Below, piece by piece: positions 45,401-53,266 of a stretch of 64,000 bases of DNA. Both the position numbers and the translations under genes were made by a program. The first letter of the stretch is position 1, and the number at the start of each line of letters is the position of its first letter. This stretch comes from an uncultured Bacilli bacterium (GTDB taxonomy: Bacteria; Bacillota_I; Bacilli_A; RF39; UBA660): positions 1 through 64,000 of the forward strand of contig CAKOOC010000003.1 of NCBI GenBank assembly GCA_934098375.1. The letters run 5' to 3'. Below the pieces are notes generated by a model. That model worked only from the letters and a program-made list of their open reading frames with translations. It was not told the origin of the DNA and made no database searches.

Positions 45401-47053
45401 ATATGATTGATTAGCTTTTTCATTTTCACTAACATCTTGATTATCACTTTTTCTGTTTTCAAATACTTTATTTAAATAATAACAAACTTCTTTATATTCA
45501 TCATTATTTGTTGCAAAAAACCTCATCGTTTTATCATCAGTAATTAAATGTGGTGCTAGTTTTAAAAAACTCCATTCATGTTCTCTTTCTTCATCTGTAA
45601 GAATTACTATTTTTAAATCGTCATAACTATGAAAAGCTAAAATTTGTATTATTAGTCTTCTAATTAAATTATGTAAGTTAGAAAGACCATAAACACCACT
45701 AATATAATTATTTTTAAAAGAATAAGGTATTGCTACATTTTCAAGTATCTTAGGAGCACTTCCTAGTTCACTTAGCATTTTCTTTAAATTATCTTCTTCT
45801 AATGAAAAGCCTTCTTCCGGATAATTTATATTAATTTTCATTGGATAATTTCCTGTTCCCACATTAACTGTTAAAAAGTCTAAATCATCTTTACGTTTTT
45901 GCCATAAAGCCGGACTTTTATGCAAGATAATATCTGCTGCTTTCGTTGTATCTTGATAATACATATTAAGAGCTTCTTCCTGGCTATGTTTATTAATTTC
46001 TATTTCTTCTTTTTTAGCATCAATATATTTGCGATATTTTTTTTGCCTTTTTCTTTCTTTATTTGCTCTTTCAAATTTCTCATACCATCTTGTAAATAAT
46101 GGCCATACAAAAATACTTGCAAACATCGCTCCGCATATTATTAATGAAGGAGTAGCTTGTTTTAAAGTTACTGTTCCATTCATTACATTACTTAAAGATT
46201 GATATCCCATAACCATTGATGTCATTGACATAGTTGCCATTGGCCCAATAGTTAATAAAAATGGGCTTTCTTTTTCTTCTTGTTTTGCTGGTGGTGCATC
46301 TATTTTTAAATTAAGTGTATTAATTACTGGTACTATTCTCGGTTTTTTATAAAAATAATCATTATCGTTATATATAGGATACTCTATTTCAACTGGCATC
46401 TCCCTAAAATCAGAATACATTGACCCAATTGTACCTAATGGAATCATCGTTGTATTTATTGAATTAATAGTTCCATTATTTACGTATAAAACATAACCAT
46501 TATTAGTAGTCATCGAAATCATCATTCTAAGTCCCACAATAAATATTACATCCCCAATTTTTATTTCGGCCTTTTTAGTAATTCTAAAGTTATTTATATA
46601 AATCCCATTTTTAGTATCATAAACATAAATATATAATTTATTATTTTCTTTCTTTATTACACATGACTCTTTATCTAAATTACTATAATTAATCATAGCG
46701 TTAGATTTACTACCTATTAATAATCCTTTATCAATATATTCATTTATTTCATAGCAGTTATAATTTTCAATAACCGGTGAGCAATATAATATGAAAATAC
46801 TTTTATCTATATCATTTTTTACATAATAAAACTTTCCAATTTCTAAATAAGTAAAAGGCTCCATTACATTATTTTTAATATAATATACTTCTTTATTACT
46901 TATTAATTTCCATCTATCATTTTCTGCTTCAATTGATATTAAATTACTTCTATTGCCATTTAAATCAATTCCATCTACCCAGTATACACCCTGAGCTTCA
47001 GCAGGTAAAATAATATTTTTAATCGAATAAAGTTTAATTACGGATATTCTCAT
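42407..47053 (-). CDS. essC: EssC/YukBA-type type VII secretion ATPase
   Basis: A 1548-residue protein. N-terminal FHA-like region (about 70-190), two membrane helices (about 265-320), then FtsK/SpoIIIE-like ATPase domains: the first has Walker A GMTGSGKSE (near 720) and IICDEFAEL; the second has GAAGSGKEN (near 1075), where Glu replaces the usual Ser/Thr after Lys; the third lacks a clear Walker A. This is the EssC motor of Firmicutes type VII systems, normally about 1480 residues. The gene lies downstream of its presumed substrates. EsaA, EssA and EssB are not seen in this window. Confidence 0.92.
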   Translation of the reverse strand: MRISVIKLYSIKNIILPAEAQGVYWVDGIDLNGNRSNLISIEAENDRWKLISNKEVYYIKNNVMEPFTYLEIGKFYYVKNDIDKSIFILYCSPVIENYNCYEINEYIDKGLLIGSKSNAMINYSNLDKESCVIKKENNKLYIYVYDTKNGIYINNFRITKKAEIKIGDVIFIVGLRMMISMTTNNGYVLYVNNGTINSINTTMIPLGTIGSMYSDFREMPVEIEYPIYNDNDYFYKKPRIVPVINTLNLKIDAPPAKQEEKESPFLLTIGPMATMSMTSMVMGYQSLSNVMNGTVTLKQATPSLIICGAMFASIFVWPLFTRWYEKFERANKERKRQKKYRKYIDAKKEEIEINKHSQEEALNMYYQDTTKAADIILHKSPALWQKRKDDLDFLTVNVGTGNYPMKININYPEEGFSLEEDNLKKMLSELGSAPKILENVAIPYSFKNNYISGVYGLSNLHNLIRRLIIQILAFHSYDDLKIVILTDEEREHEWSFLKLAPHLITDDKTMRFFATNNDEYKEVCYYLNKVFENRKSDNQDVSENEKANQSYLIITDSLKKVREYDIVKNILNNKEYCGFSLLILEQKMTNLPDQCTSFIDMSLLSNKYHECEIRNSLNPNECIKFVPDLDSIIDYEACVKVLANIPIDIKNDTEGKLPAKIGFLEMYDVGKVEQLNSTLRWQRNNPILNLSAPVGVGKNEELIAIDLHEKYHGPHGLIAGMTGSGKSEFIITYILSMAINYHPYEVQFILIDYKGGGLAGAFENKLTGLKLPHLVGTITNLDANEIKRSLASISAELKRRQALFNKAREISGESTIDIYKYQKMFREKEITEPISHLFIICDEFAELKNQQPEFMDELISTARIGRSLGVHLILATQKPSGVVDPQIWSNTRFRVCLRVQDTSDSNEVIKKADAAYLKQTGRFYFQVGYDEVFILGQAAYAGGKYIPHEKVSKELNTSIDFINNIGYITKKINTKIKKEEVAVSNGEELINIVKYLDGLAKEQNIITKPLWLEKIPAFITIDNLEEKYKTTYFKEKFNINPIIGEYDVPNKQEQRILTMPISKEGNALVYGAAGSGKENFITSMIYSSILNYTPEELNYYLIDFGSGTLNMFRNSYLVGDILTSGEDEKINNLFKMISATINERKTLFADFNGNYESFIKNSNKKVPNIVIIINNYESFNEVYENLTENLSVLARESIKYGIYFVLTVTSTNGVRYKLRQSFSLVYVLNQNNEDDYISILGSVNKNYPAKLFGRGIVKIDDVYEFQTAMVSEKDKISETVKSKIRMSNTLYRVKANKIPVLPNIVTFKEIKDYLSSNEVVIGVNKNNLNACTFNFNRYLINIISTLDILSVSKFLNPLINQIIYQKIAEIMVINAGEIELEKGNYQYTDKDFDKVFTKINNFVTNNYDKYVNSNYDKEIFNGTSKIYCMIIGIESFKNKISDENKKLFDKMMDKAKDIEILKFIIVDSVDKIRKVEMEAWYRSNANGNFGIWIGNGINDQYSIKVAQKTPEMREDIPSNFCFVVKAGKPSYVKFVESFEIINEVTETL

Positions 47054-47133
47054 AATTGCACCCCTTTATTTTATACTATTAAAATTATACTACACTTAAA
47101 ATAAAAGAACAAATGATATTTGTTTTAGCACAT

Positions 47134-47173
47134 AAAAAAACTATTATAATTTTATTTCATTTATAATAGTTTT
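47134..47173 (-). terminator. Terminator between the T7SS substrates and essC
   Basis: On the minus strand a 13-bp stem AAAACTATTATAA/TTATAATAGTTTT (47161-47173 and 47137-47149) with 11-base loop and T tail. It overlaps the end of the effector gene, so substrates are probably made in excess over EssC. Confidence 0.88.
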
Positions 47174-48566
47174 AAATATTAATTGTATTTCTATCAACAA
47201 GATTGCTAGCAGCTCGCGCATTTTCACTATTTGCTCTAGTTAAACCTATTTTATTATTCTCACTACTGTCAACCGATGGAGCTTCATAAAAAATAGTTAT
47301 ATTCTGTGCGATATTTTTATAGTCACGGTCTACTTTACCTGTAAGCTGATCATGTAATTTTCCATAATCTGCTCCATTAGCCATATTATTATAATCATTT
47401 TTTAATTCGTAGTTCATAAATTCTAATTGTCCATCCATTGAATTAACATCATAGCCATTATCTCTGCAAAAATTTTCTAAAGATGCTTTTCTTTCTTTTG
47501 TAAGCCACTGACATATTCCAAAGGCACCGGAAGAATTGGTTACTGTTGGATCCATTTGGCTATTTTCATTTAGAAGATTAGCAATCATAGCTTTTGCCCC
47601 TTCATCAGTATATCCAAAATCATTTCTCATCTTATTATAAGCATAAAGAATTCTTTGATCTGTCTGCTTACTAAATAAATTACTTGGATTAGCTACAACT
47701 GTATCGGCAAGATTAATACGCTTACTTTCTATTTTACTATCAGCATTTGAAGCAGCAACTGTCTCATCACGTTTAATAGTGTCTTCCTTAGTATCATTTT
47801 CTAAATTTTTAGGCTTTATTTCACTATCTAATAGGCCCCGATTAAGTATTTGCAAAAATAATCCACCATTAGTTGCCACATTTCCTGTACTTACCATATC
47901 ATAAACAAGTTGGGCTACTTTTTCTCCATACTGACTATTAATTTCCTGATATCTTTCTTGTGGATTACCAGAATTAAGAACCGATTGAGCTAAGTCTGTC
48001 ATATTATTAGCAAGCTCTTTTAAAGTAGAAAAATTGGCATCCTTATATTTAAAATCTATTGTTATATTATTATCATCACTATTAAGTACATCTGCAATAT
48101 ATTTAGGTACTACTCCATTATTATTAATAGTTTTTTGTACTGCATCTGCTACCTTTTCGCCATACAAATATGTTAACTTTGCCATTCTTTCATCGCCATT
48201 ACCATATGGATTACTTGCTGAATTTATTTCCGAAACAATCGCTAATATTGTATCAACTGTCAAAAGTTCTTTATTTACTGAAACTGTTGAAAATCCTTTT
48301 ATAGCGTTAACATCAACCGGTTTATCTTCTATATTTAAAGCTGTCCTAACAGCTTTCTCTGTTTCCTTTAAAGTTTTCATATCATTTGAAGCTTTAATAA
48401 GATAATCTTTCATTTCTGTAAGAAGTGTCGTATAAGTAAAATCATGTAAGCTACTTGCTTTGCTAATTAATTGGTCTATATGCTTAATTGCCAAAGGAAT
48501 ATTATCATTACATTGGTTAATATAATTAGCTGCTAAATTGAACAATTCTGGATTATACTCAAACAT
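47172..48566 (-). CDS. Predicted T7SS effector with a C-terminal phage-tail-lysozyme-type domain
   Basis: A 464-residue protein. The first about 100 residues are helical (FNLAANYINQCNDNIPLAIK), which fits a type VII targeting domain. The middle has two related beta-helical stretches with YGEKVADAVQK and YGEKVAQLVYD. The C-terminal part (about 320-440) matches phage-tail-type lysozyme-2 domains: GYTDEGAKAMIANLLNENSQ, then GAFGICQWLTKERKASLENF. It lies between essC and WXG-like genes, so it is likely secreted by the T7SS and cuts peptidoglycan, either for secretion through the wall or for attack on neighbours. Confidence 0.82.
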   Translation of the reverse strand: MFEYNPELFNLAANYINQCNDNIPLAIKHIDQLISKASSLHDFTYTTLLTEMKDYLIKASNDMKTLKETEKAVRTALNIEDKPVDVNAIKGFSTVSVNKELLTVDTILAIVSEINSASNPYGNGDERMAKLTYLYGEKVADAVQKTINNNGVVPKYIADVLNSDDNNITIDFKYKDANFSTLKELANNMTDLAQSVLNSGNPQERYQEINSQYGEKVAQLVYDMVSTGNVATNGGLFLQILNRGLLDSEIKPKNLENDTKEDTIKRDETVAASNADSKIESKRINLADTVVANPSNLFSKQTDQRILYAYNKMRNDFGYTDEGAKAMIANLLNENSQMDPTVTNSSGAFGICQWLTKERKASLENFCRDNGYDVNSMDGQLEFMNYELKNDYNNMANGADYGKLHDQLTGKVDRDYKNIAQNITIFYEAPSVDSSENNKIGLTRANSENARAASNLVDRNTINI

Positions 48567-48577
48567 AAATTCACTTC

Positions 48578-48970
48578 CTAACTTCTTAAAGAATATAATT
48601 CGGTTTGAATGTTTCTAATATTCAAGTCACAATTATTAATTTGCTTTTGAAATTCATTTATTTTTCTTAAACAAAAACTATTTAAACTAGAAACACTATT
48701 TTTTGCTAATTCTAAATTTCTATAAATATTGGGAATTGACTCTCCGCCCAATATTTCTGTGCCACTTATAAATCCACCATTTCTACTGCTTTCTCCGGCA
48801 GCAAAAATATTATCTAACGCTGTTTCCACTGTTTTAGAATAATTACCTAACTGAGTATTAAATTCTTCATACCCTTTTTTCCAATTCTCGTAAATACTTT
48901 TAGTTCTATAATTTCCACGTAATTGATCAGTTAATTGATATATTCTTCTTTCTCTTTCAGATGGTGTCAT
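48578..48970 (-). CDS. YwqH/DUF5082-like helical type VII locus protein
   Basis: A 130-residue helical protein with an N-terminal coiled coil (MTPSERERRIYQLTDQLRGN), a Gly-rich turn (FISGTEILGGES) and a C-terminal helix (CLRKINEFQKQINNCDLNIR). Proteins of this shape accompany Gram-positive type VII effectors as chaperone-like partners. It is encoded 11 bases downstream of the WXG100-type gene and 11 bases upstream of the lysozyme effector gene. No catalytic residues seen. It would help present the effector to EssC, which is inference. Confidence 0.66.
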   Translation of the reverse strand: MTPSERERRIYQLTDQLRGNYRTKSIYENWKKGYEEFNTQLGNYSKTVETALDNIFAAGESSRNGGFISGTEILGGESIPNIYRNLELAKNSVSSLNSFCLRKINEFQKQINNCDLNIRNIQTELYSLRS

Positions 48971-48981
48971 CTTTTAATTCC

Positions 48982-49593
48982 TTACAAATTATTATTAATA
49001 TTTGTTGTAGCAGTTGATAAATTGCTTATAGCTTCATTAAAATAGGTTGTATATATAGAAGTATTATCAGCAAAACTTTCAAATAAGTTTACAGCACGTT
49101 CTCTATTAGCGCCCGCTAACCAATTGGAAAGTAGTTCATCTTTCTTAGCAGTAAAATCATTTAAAAATTTGTTATAACTATCAAAAATAGTTTCTAAAGT
49201 GGCTAAATCATTAAGAATACTTGGATCAACATCATATCTTACTGTTGCTTCTGCTGGAGTAATAGTTGTAAATTCCATTGAAGATGTTAAACTTTCACCA
49301 ATCATTCCGCCACCACCATTGGCATTTCTTACTTTTTGTACACTGATCATACTTTCAGCCGCATTATAAGTAACTAATACTGCATTTTGAATTAAAGCTC
49401 CTAACCCATTATATACGTTAATTAAGTTATTAATATGAGCAGTTGCATCTGAACTTACCCAGTGTGCTTTTAAATTAGCAATATTTGAAGAAAGATTATT
49501 TAATAAATCATCTCCTGTACTTAAAGAAAAACTATTTATTTCCTTACATTGTTCATATCCTAAATCTAGATTATTTATAACTATATCATTCAC
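48982..49593 (-). CDS. Tandem WXG100-like protein
   Basis: A 203-residue helical protein made of two WXG100-type helical hairpins. In the first the turn is AHWVSSDATAHIN; in the second NWLAGANRERAV. Each hairpin has about 90-100 residues, and the turn Trp is present in each, although the strict WxG is altered (WVS, WLA). Usual WXG100 proteins are single hairpins that pair as dimers, so this gene encodes a covalent dimer. It starts at a GTG (49591-49593) with an AAGGAGGAG site and begins the substrate set of the T7SS cluster. Confidence 0.8.
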   Translation of the reverse strand: MNDIVINNLDLGYEQCKEINSFSLSTGDDLLNNLSSNIANLKAHWVSSDATAHINNLINVYNGLGALIQNAVLVTYNAAESMISVQKVRNANGGGGMIGESLTSSMEFTTITPAEATVRYDVDPSILNDLATLETIFDSYNKFLNDFTAKKDELLSNWLAGANRERAVNLFESFADNTSIYTTYFNEAISNLSTATTNINNNL

Positions 49594-49686
49594 AAAAATC
49601 TCCTCCTTCTATTTATTATGAATAATAATCTCGGTAACCATACCCTAATACCATAATATCATTAATAAAATAATAATAAAGTAGCT

Positions 49687-49704
49687 GTGTAAATTACTTT
49701 ACAC
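49687..49704 (-). promoter_or_regulatory. Hairpin between the YukD-like and WXG-like genes
   Basis: A perfect 7-bp stem GTGTAAA-ttac-TTTACAC with an added outer GTAG/CTAC pairing in the flanks. No T run follows on the minus strand, so it is not a standard terminator. It could be a processing site or operator. Confidence 0.4.
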
Positions 49705-49962
49705 TTAAATTACTACTATTTTACTGCCATTTTTTATTCCCGAATCTTTTACTAAGACGTTATTATCAAATTCTTTACCATTATCTCTATCAATAATTCT
49801 AATATCATTAATACTTTTATTAAAAGAATTATTAGACTCTTCCCTAATAGCGCTTAAAATATGTGTTTTTATTGTTCCTACTTTTTTATTATTTGGAATG
49901 TATACATCAAATTCTAATTCTATAATTGGCACTATTACTGTGATTAGGTATTTATTTAGCAT
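49705..49962 (-). CDS. esaB: YukD/EsaB-like ubiquitin-fold protein
   Basis: An 85-residue protein with the ubiquitin-like order of strands: MLNKYLITVIVPIIELEFDV, the central KVGTIKTHILSAIREESN, then DIRIIDRDNGKEF and NGSKIVVI. YukD/EsaB are small regulators or accessory parts of Firmicutes type VII systems. It is upstream of the WXG-like gene and may be the first gene of the T7SS set, after the converging RNase J end. No cysteine or C-terminal Gly pair is present, so it is not a conjugated ubiquitin. Confidence 0.84.
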   Translation of the reverse strand: MLNKYLITVIVPIIELEFDVYIPNNKKVGTIKTHILSAIREESNNSFNKSINDIRIIDRDNGKEFDNNVLVKDSGIKNGSKIVVI

Positions 49963-50025
49963 GAAATCATCCCCGATTCTAAAACGATTATATCACGATA
50001 AACGCTATTTAGTAAATTATGAATT

Positions 50026-50047
50026 AAAAAAAGAAACCTAATTTCTT
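50026..50047 (-). terminator. Terminator of the RNase J-like gene
   Basis: On the minus strand AAGAAA-TTAGG-TTTCTT followed by a T run (stem 50031-50047), overlapping the stop at 50046. Confidence 0.72.
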
Positions 50048-51683
50048 AGACTTCTTGAATTACAGCAATTATCATTGGTTTGCACTCAGTTTCTACATAA
50101 AAATATTTACTTAATTTTTCTCTAATTTCTGTTTTAATATTATTAAAATCAACATAATTATTATTTATATTATTATTAATTACTTCCAGTGATATTCTCT
50201 TTATTTCATCAATCATTTCTTTCGAATCTTTAACATAAATAAATCCGCGAGTTGTTATTTCTGGACCAACTAGTAATCTTTTGTCCTTTTTAGCAAGTGT
50301 CGCACTGATAAGCACTATACCATTTTCAGATAACATTTCTCTATCTTTTATAACTAAATCGCCAACATCATCTGAGCTTGTTCCATCAATTAAAACATCA
50401 TCTATAAATATATGTTCTCCTGTTTCTTCTAATTTTTTATCAATAATAGTTATTACATCACCATTTTGTTTTAAGATAATATTTTCTTTTTGATAACCTA
50501 AATTACTAGCTAAATCAGCATTACCAACCATATATCTATACTCACCTTTAACAGGTATAAAATATTTTGGTTTTAATAAATTAATCATTAGCATTAAATC
50601 TTCTGAAGAAGCATGTAATGAAATACCTTTATCTTTTGGAATATTAATGGTATTAATATCCATCATCGCAAGTTCATTTTCAATTTTAACAAATAATTTT
50701 TCGTTTTCATCATATTTAGGTTCTGCAAAACAAACAGTATCAGAACTTATTAACTTAATATATTTATCATTACCAGCTATAATTTTTTCCATTGAATTAT
50801 ATGGATTAGCTCTATCATCACAAACAAGTAATATAGCATCAGTATCATTTATATTAGATAAATCACCAATCATATTTGTATCTATATCCATATAATTATC
50901 TTTTATGGCCATGTTAATTATGTTTTGTAGTTTTTTACCCATAATTACAATTTTACGATGGGTATTTTTAGCTGCATTAAAGATTCCTTCAATTGTATAT
51001 AAATGAACCGGAAGCACACTAAATATTACTCTGCCACTTGCTTTATTAATAATATTTTTAAAAAATGATGACATATGATGATTAGGACTAGTGTGCCCAA
51101 TATTTTCTGAAAAACTCGACTCACATAAAAGAGCAAGTACTCCTTGTTTTCCTACATAAGCTATTTTTCCTAAATCCATATTATATGGTCCCATCATTGA
51201 TGGATCAATTATAAAATCACCTGTATATACTATAGCACCATCAGCTGTATTTATTACATACATGACAGAATCCGGAACTGAATGATTAACTCTTACGGGA
51301 AATACACTTAATTCTTTACTTATATTAATCTTTTTATGTGTTTCAATCAATTTTAAATTACTTGCTGGTATTCCCTCTAATATCATTTGATTATAAGTAT
51401 ATTTTGTTGCGTATACTTTAATCTCTGGTATAACTTTAATTAAATCATTTACGCCACCATAACTTTCTGGGTGTGCATGTGTTATAAATACCCCTACTAT
51501 TTTATCTTTGTTTTGAACAAGATAAGAATAATCCGGTAAAATATAATCTATTCCAAATATTGTATCATTCGCATATTTTAATCCTGCATCAAGGACAAAT
51601 ATATGATCATCTATATTAACAACATAAGTATTTTTACCATTTTCATCAAGCCCACCCATGCCAAAAATCTTTATTTTACACAT
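50046..51683 (-). CDS. RNase J-family protein with degraded metal sites
   Basis: A 545-residue beta-CASP metallo-beta-lactamase protein with RNase J order: FGMGGLDENGKNTYVV, ITHAHPESYGG, HSVPDS, YTGDFIIDPSM, then KPKYFIPVKGEYRYM and a C-terminal domain. The key motif HxHxDH is HAHPES (H69, H71, E73, S74), HASGHA is shortened to HASSED (near 355), and the PxHGE histidine is Lys (near 378). The catalytic metal centre is therefore unlikely to work. In Bacillus RNase J2 has partial loss, so this may be the structural partner of an active RNase J elsewhere. Stop TAG context supports full length. Confidence 0.88.
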   Translation of the reverse strand: MCKIKIFGMGGLDENGKNTYVVNIDDHIFVLDAGLKYANDTIFGIDYILPDYSYLVQNKDKIVGVFITHAHPESYGGVNDLIKVIPEIKVYATKYTYNQMILEGIPASNLKLIETHKKINISKELSVFPVRVNHSVPDSVMYVINTADGAIVYTGDFIIDPSMMGPYNMDLGKIAYVGKQGVLALLCESSFSENIGHTSPNHHMSSFFKNIINKASGRVIFSVLPVHLYTIEGIFNAAKNTHRKIVIMGKKLQNIINMAIKDNYMDIDTNMIGDLSNINDTDAILLVCDDRANPYNSMEKIIAGNDKYIKLISSDTVCFAEPKYDENEKLFVKIENELAMMDINTINIPKDKGISLHASSEDLMLMINLLKPKYFIPVKGEYRYMVGNADLASNLGYQKENIILKQNGDVITIIDKKLEETGEHIFIDDVLIDGTSSDDVGDLVIKDREMLSENGIVLISATLAKKDKRLLVGPEITTRGFIYVKDSKEMIDEIKRISLEVINNNINNNYVDFNNIKTEIREKLSKYFYVETECKPMIIAVIQEV

Positions 51684-51769
51684 TTATTATCACTCTTTCT
51701 TATATTTAAAGTTCTTTTCGGTAAACCAATTATATCAAAATATTTATTTTTTTTCAATTATTTTAATGC

Positions 51770-51802
51770 AAAAGAAAAGTAGAAGATAAATCTCCTACTT
51801 TT
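51770..51802 (-). terminator. Terminator of the candidate small RNA
   Basis: On the minus strand a near-perfect stem AAAAGTAG..AGAT / ATCT..CTACTTTT (51775-51782 with 51795-51802, inner AGAT/ATCT) followed by a short T tract. Confidence 0.7.
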
Positions 51803-51865
51803 CCCGCATCAGAACAAATCTAACGCTTCAAAATTCAGATTGGCCTATGTGTTTAACCATAGACA
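51770..51865 (-). ncRNA. Candidate small structured RNA or RNase J leader
   Basis: A segment of about 95 bases with no ORF, between its own promoter (51871-51900) and a terminator (51770-51802). On the minus strand it has two further hairpins: CTATG/CATAG, and AATCT/AGATT with an extra AA/TT pair. The unit is bounded upstream by a separate terminator (51911-51932). It could be an independent small RNA or an attenuated leader of the RNase J-like gene, whose start lies 87 bases past it. No known RNA family matched. Confidence 0.5.
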
Positions 51866-51870
51866 ATTAG

Positions 51871-51900
51871 ATTATATAACAAACATTAATAACTTTGCAA
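51871..51900 (-). promoter_or_regulatory. Promoter of the candidate small RNA
   Basis: Minus strand TTGCAA (51895-51900), an 18-base spacer, then TATAAT (51871-51876). Predicted start is near 51864. Confidence 0.6.
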
Positions 51901-51910
51901 GACTTTTTTT

Positions 51911-51932
51911 AAAAAAAGTGAAAATTTTCACT
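51911..51932 (-). terminator. Terminator of the membrane-anchored deacetylase-like gene
   Basis: On the minus strand the perfect palindrome AGTGAAAATTTTCACT (51917-51932) is followed by T6. It overlaps the stop at 51931. Confidence 0.82.
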
Positions 51933-52698
51933 AATTTTTTTCGGCTATTAATTCTTTTACATACAATATCTTTAAATCTTGCTTATTTATCTCATTTAAA
52001 ATAAGCTTCATATTATCTAAAGAAACACTATTATTAATAAATATAATATCACCACTATTTATCTTATTTAAAGTATCCATAATACTTTTACTAGCGTCCA
52101 CTGAATAATTAACAATATAATATTTATACTTTTGACATTCATTTAAAAGTGAATAGTCCTTTAAACATAATTTAATGTCTTGTTTATTTTTTTTAAGTAA
52201 ACTATGCAAATCTGAAAAATGCTCTTTTTCACCATTTATATACTCCATATCATTTTTAATAGCAGTGTTTATATTTGCTACTAGTGCATACTTTATATTA
52301 TTTTCATTAAAATAATCCTCTATTAACTCATTGTTATAAATTATGAAAGATACCGCTCTTTTTTTCTCATTACCCTTAATAATTATTTTATCTTTATTAT
52401 CTTCTAAAGATACTTCCGGTTTTATTAAATCATACTTTAAATATAGTTCATTAAATGAACCAAATTCTTCCATTTTTACAAACGATTTATATTCATTAAC
52501 TTCCTTCCCATTAATTCCCGGAATAATCGTATTATCTTTTATAACAGCATTAACGGCCCTTTCATAATAATCATCTTTTTTATCTAAGATACTTTTCATA
52601 ATAGGATTTTTACTATCAATATAAATCATCACTCTATCAGTAAGATAAAAACTAAAAACAACTAAAACAATCGTAACAAAATACTTTATTTTATTCAT
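51931..52698 (-). CDS. Membrane-anchored protein resembling an N-terminal part of polysaccharide deacetylase-like proteins
   Basis: A 255-residue protein. The ATG at 52696-52698 has an AAAGGAG site; a longer start 7 codons upstream does not. One N-terminal helix (about 5-22) is followed by DRVMIYIDSKNPIMKSI and IIPGINGKEVNEYKSFVKM. This IPGxxGxxV block precedes NodB domains in some Firmicutes proteins. The rest does not show the NodB metal motifs (TFDD, HxxxH), so enzymatic activity is unlikely. It may be a wall-associated binding or regulatory protein. Lies between ssb and the candidate RNA unit. Confidence 0.6.
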   Translation of the reverse strand: MNKIKYFVTIVLVVFSFYLTDRVMIYIDSKNPIMKSILDKKDDYYERAVNAVIKDNTIIPGINGKEVNEYKSFVKMEEFGSFNELYLKYDLIKPEVSLEDNKDKIIIKGNEKKRAVSFIIYNNELIEDYFNENNIKYALVANINTAIKNDMEYINGEKEHFSDLHSLLKKNKQDIKLCLKDYSLLNECQKYKYYIVNYSVDASKSIMDTLNKINSGDIIFINNSVSLDNMKLILNEINKQDLKILYVKELIAEKN

Positions 52699-52764
52699 AA
52701 GTTCTCCTTTAATTCTCACTGATATATATTATTATTTACTTTTAAAAATATGCCTCTTTTGAAT

Positions 52765-53115
52765 CTAATTTATTTCTTCCGGTGCTTTATCTTCTTTTTT
52801 ATTTGTTAAAAATACTACTTTATCAACTATTACTTCTGTACTATATTTTTTTTCTTTATTATCATCTTCATAGACAGAACTTTTTAATTGACCTCTTACT
52901 GCAATCAAATCGCCCTTTTTAACATACTCACATACTCTAGATGCTATTCCATCCCATAAAACACATCTAATAAAATCAGCTTCATATATTCCTTCAGCAT
53001 TTTTATAACTTCTTTGCACTGCCAAAGTTATTCTTGAAACCTTTTTATTATTGTCAGTAGTTATGATTTCTGGATCTTTCGTAAGGCGTCCTATTAAACT
53101 AATTAAATTATACAT
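52765..53115 (-). CDS. ssb: Single-stranded DNA-binding protein
   Basis: A 116-residue OB-fold protein with standard SSB features: MYNLISLIGRLTKDPEI, ISRITLAVQRSYKN, DFIRCVLWDGIASRVCEYVKKGD, with RGQLKSSVYED. It is short because the C-terminal linker and the acidic tip (DDDIPF) are nearly absent; the protein ends KKEDKAPEEIN. The missing tip would reduce interaction with partner proteins, as in accessory or competence-type SSBs, so this may be the second ssb copy rather than the main one. Strong AAAGGAG site before the ATG. Confidence 0.9.
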   Translation of the reverse strand: MYNLISLIGRLTKDPEIITTDNNKKVSRITLAVQRSYKNAEGIYEADFIRCVLWDGIASRVCEYVKKGDLIAVRGQLKSSVYEDDNKEKKYSTEVIVDKVVFLTNKKEDKAPEEIN

Positions 53116-53171
53116 AAATTCTCCTTTCCTTCATCTTTTTACCATTAAAAAATAATTTAATCAAAGAAAGA

Positions 53172-53204
53172 AAAATTAAAAACTAGCCTTAAAAATGACT
53201 AGTT
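53172..53204 (-). terminator. Terminator after sufB
   Basis: On the minus strand AACTAG and CTAGTT (53199-53204 and 53181-53186) form a 6-bp stem with 12-base loop and a T-rich tail. It lies about 60 bases past the sufB stop. Confidence 0.55.
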
Positions 53205-53266
53205 CTTCTAAATTTTATCTCCACTTTTTTAAAGTTCATCATAAAGATTTATAAATTTAATATAAA

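Noticed and set aside
49705..49962. Ubiquitin-like conjugated modifier
   Set aside because: It lacks a C-terminal Gly pair, and the EssC neighbourhood makes it a YukD/EsaB protein.
51770..51865. SRP RNA, 6S RNA or RNase P RNA for the candidate small RNA
   Set aside because: The conserved SRP hairpin (GGAA-type loop with AGCA/CAGG) is not present, and the length and stems do not fit 6S or RNase P RNA.
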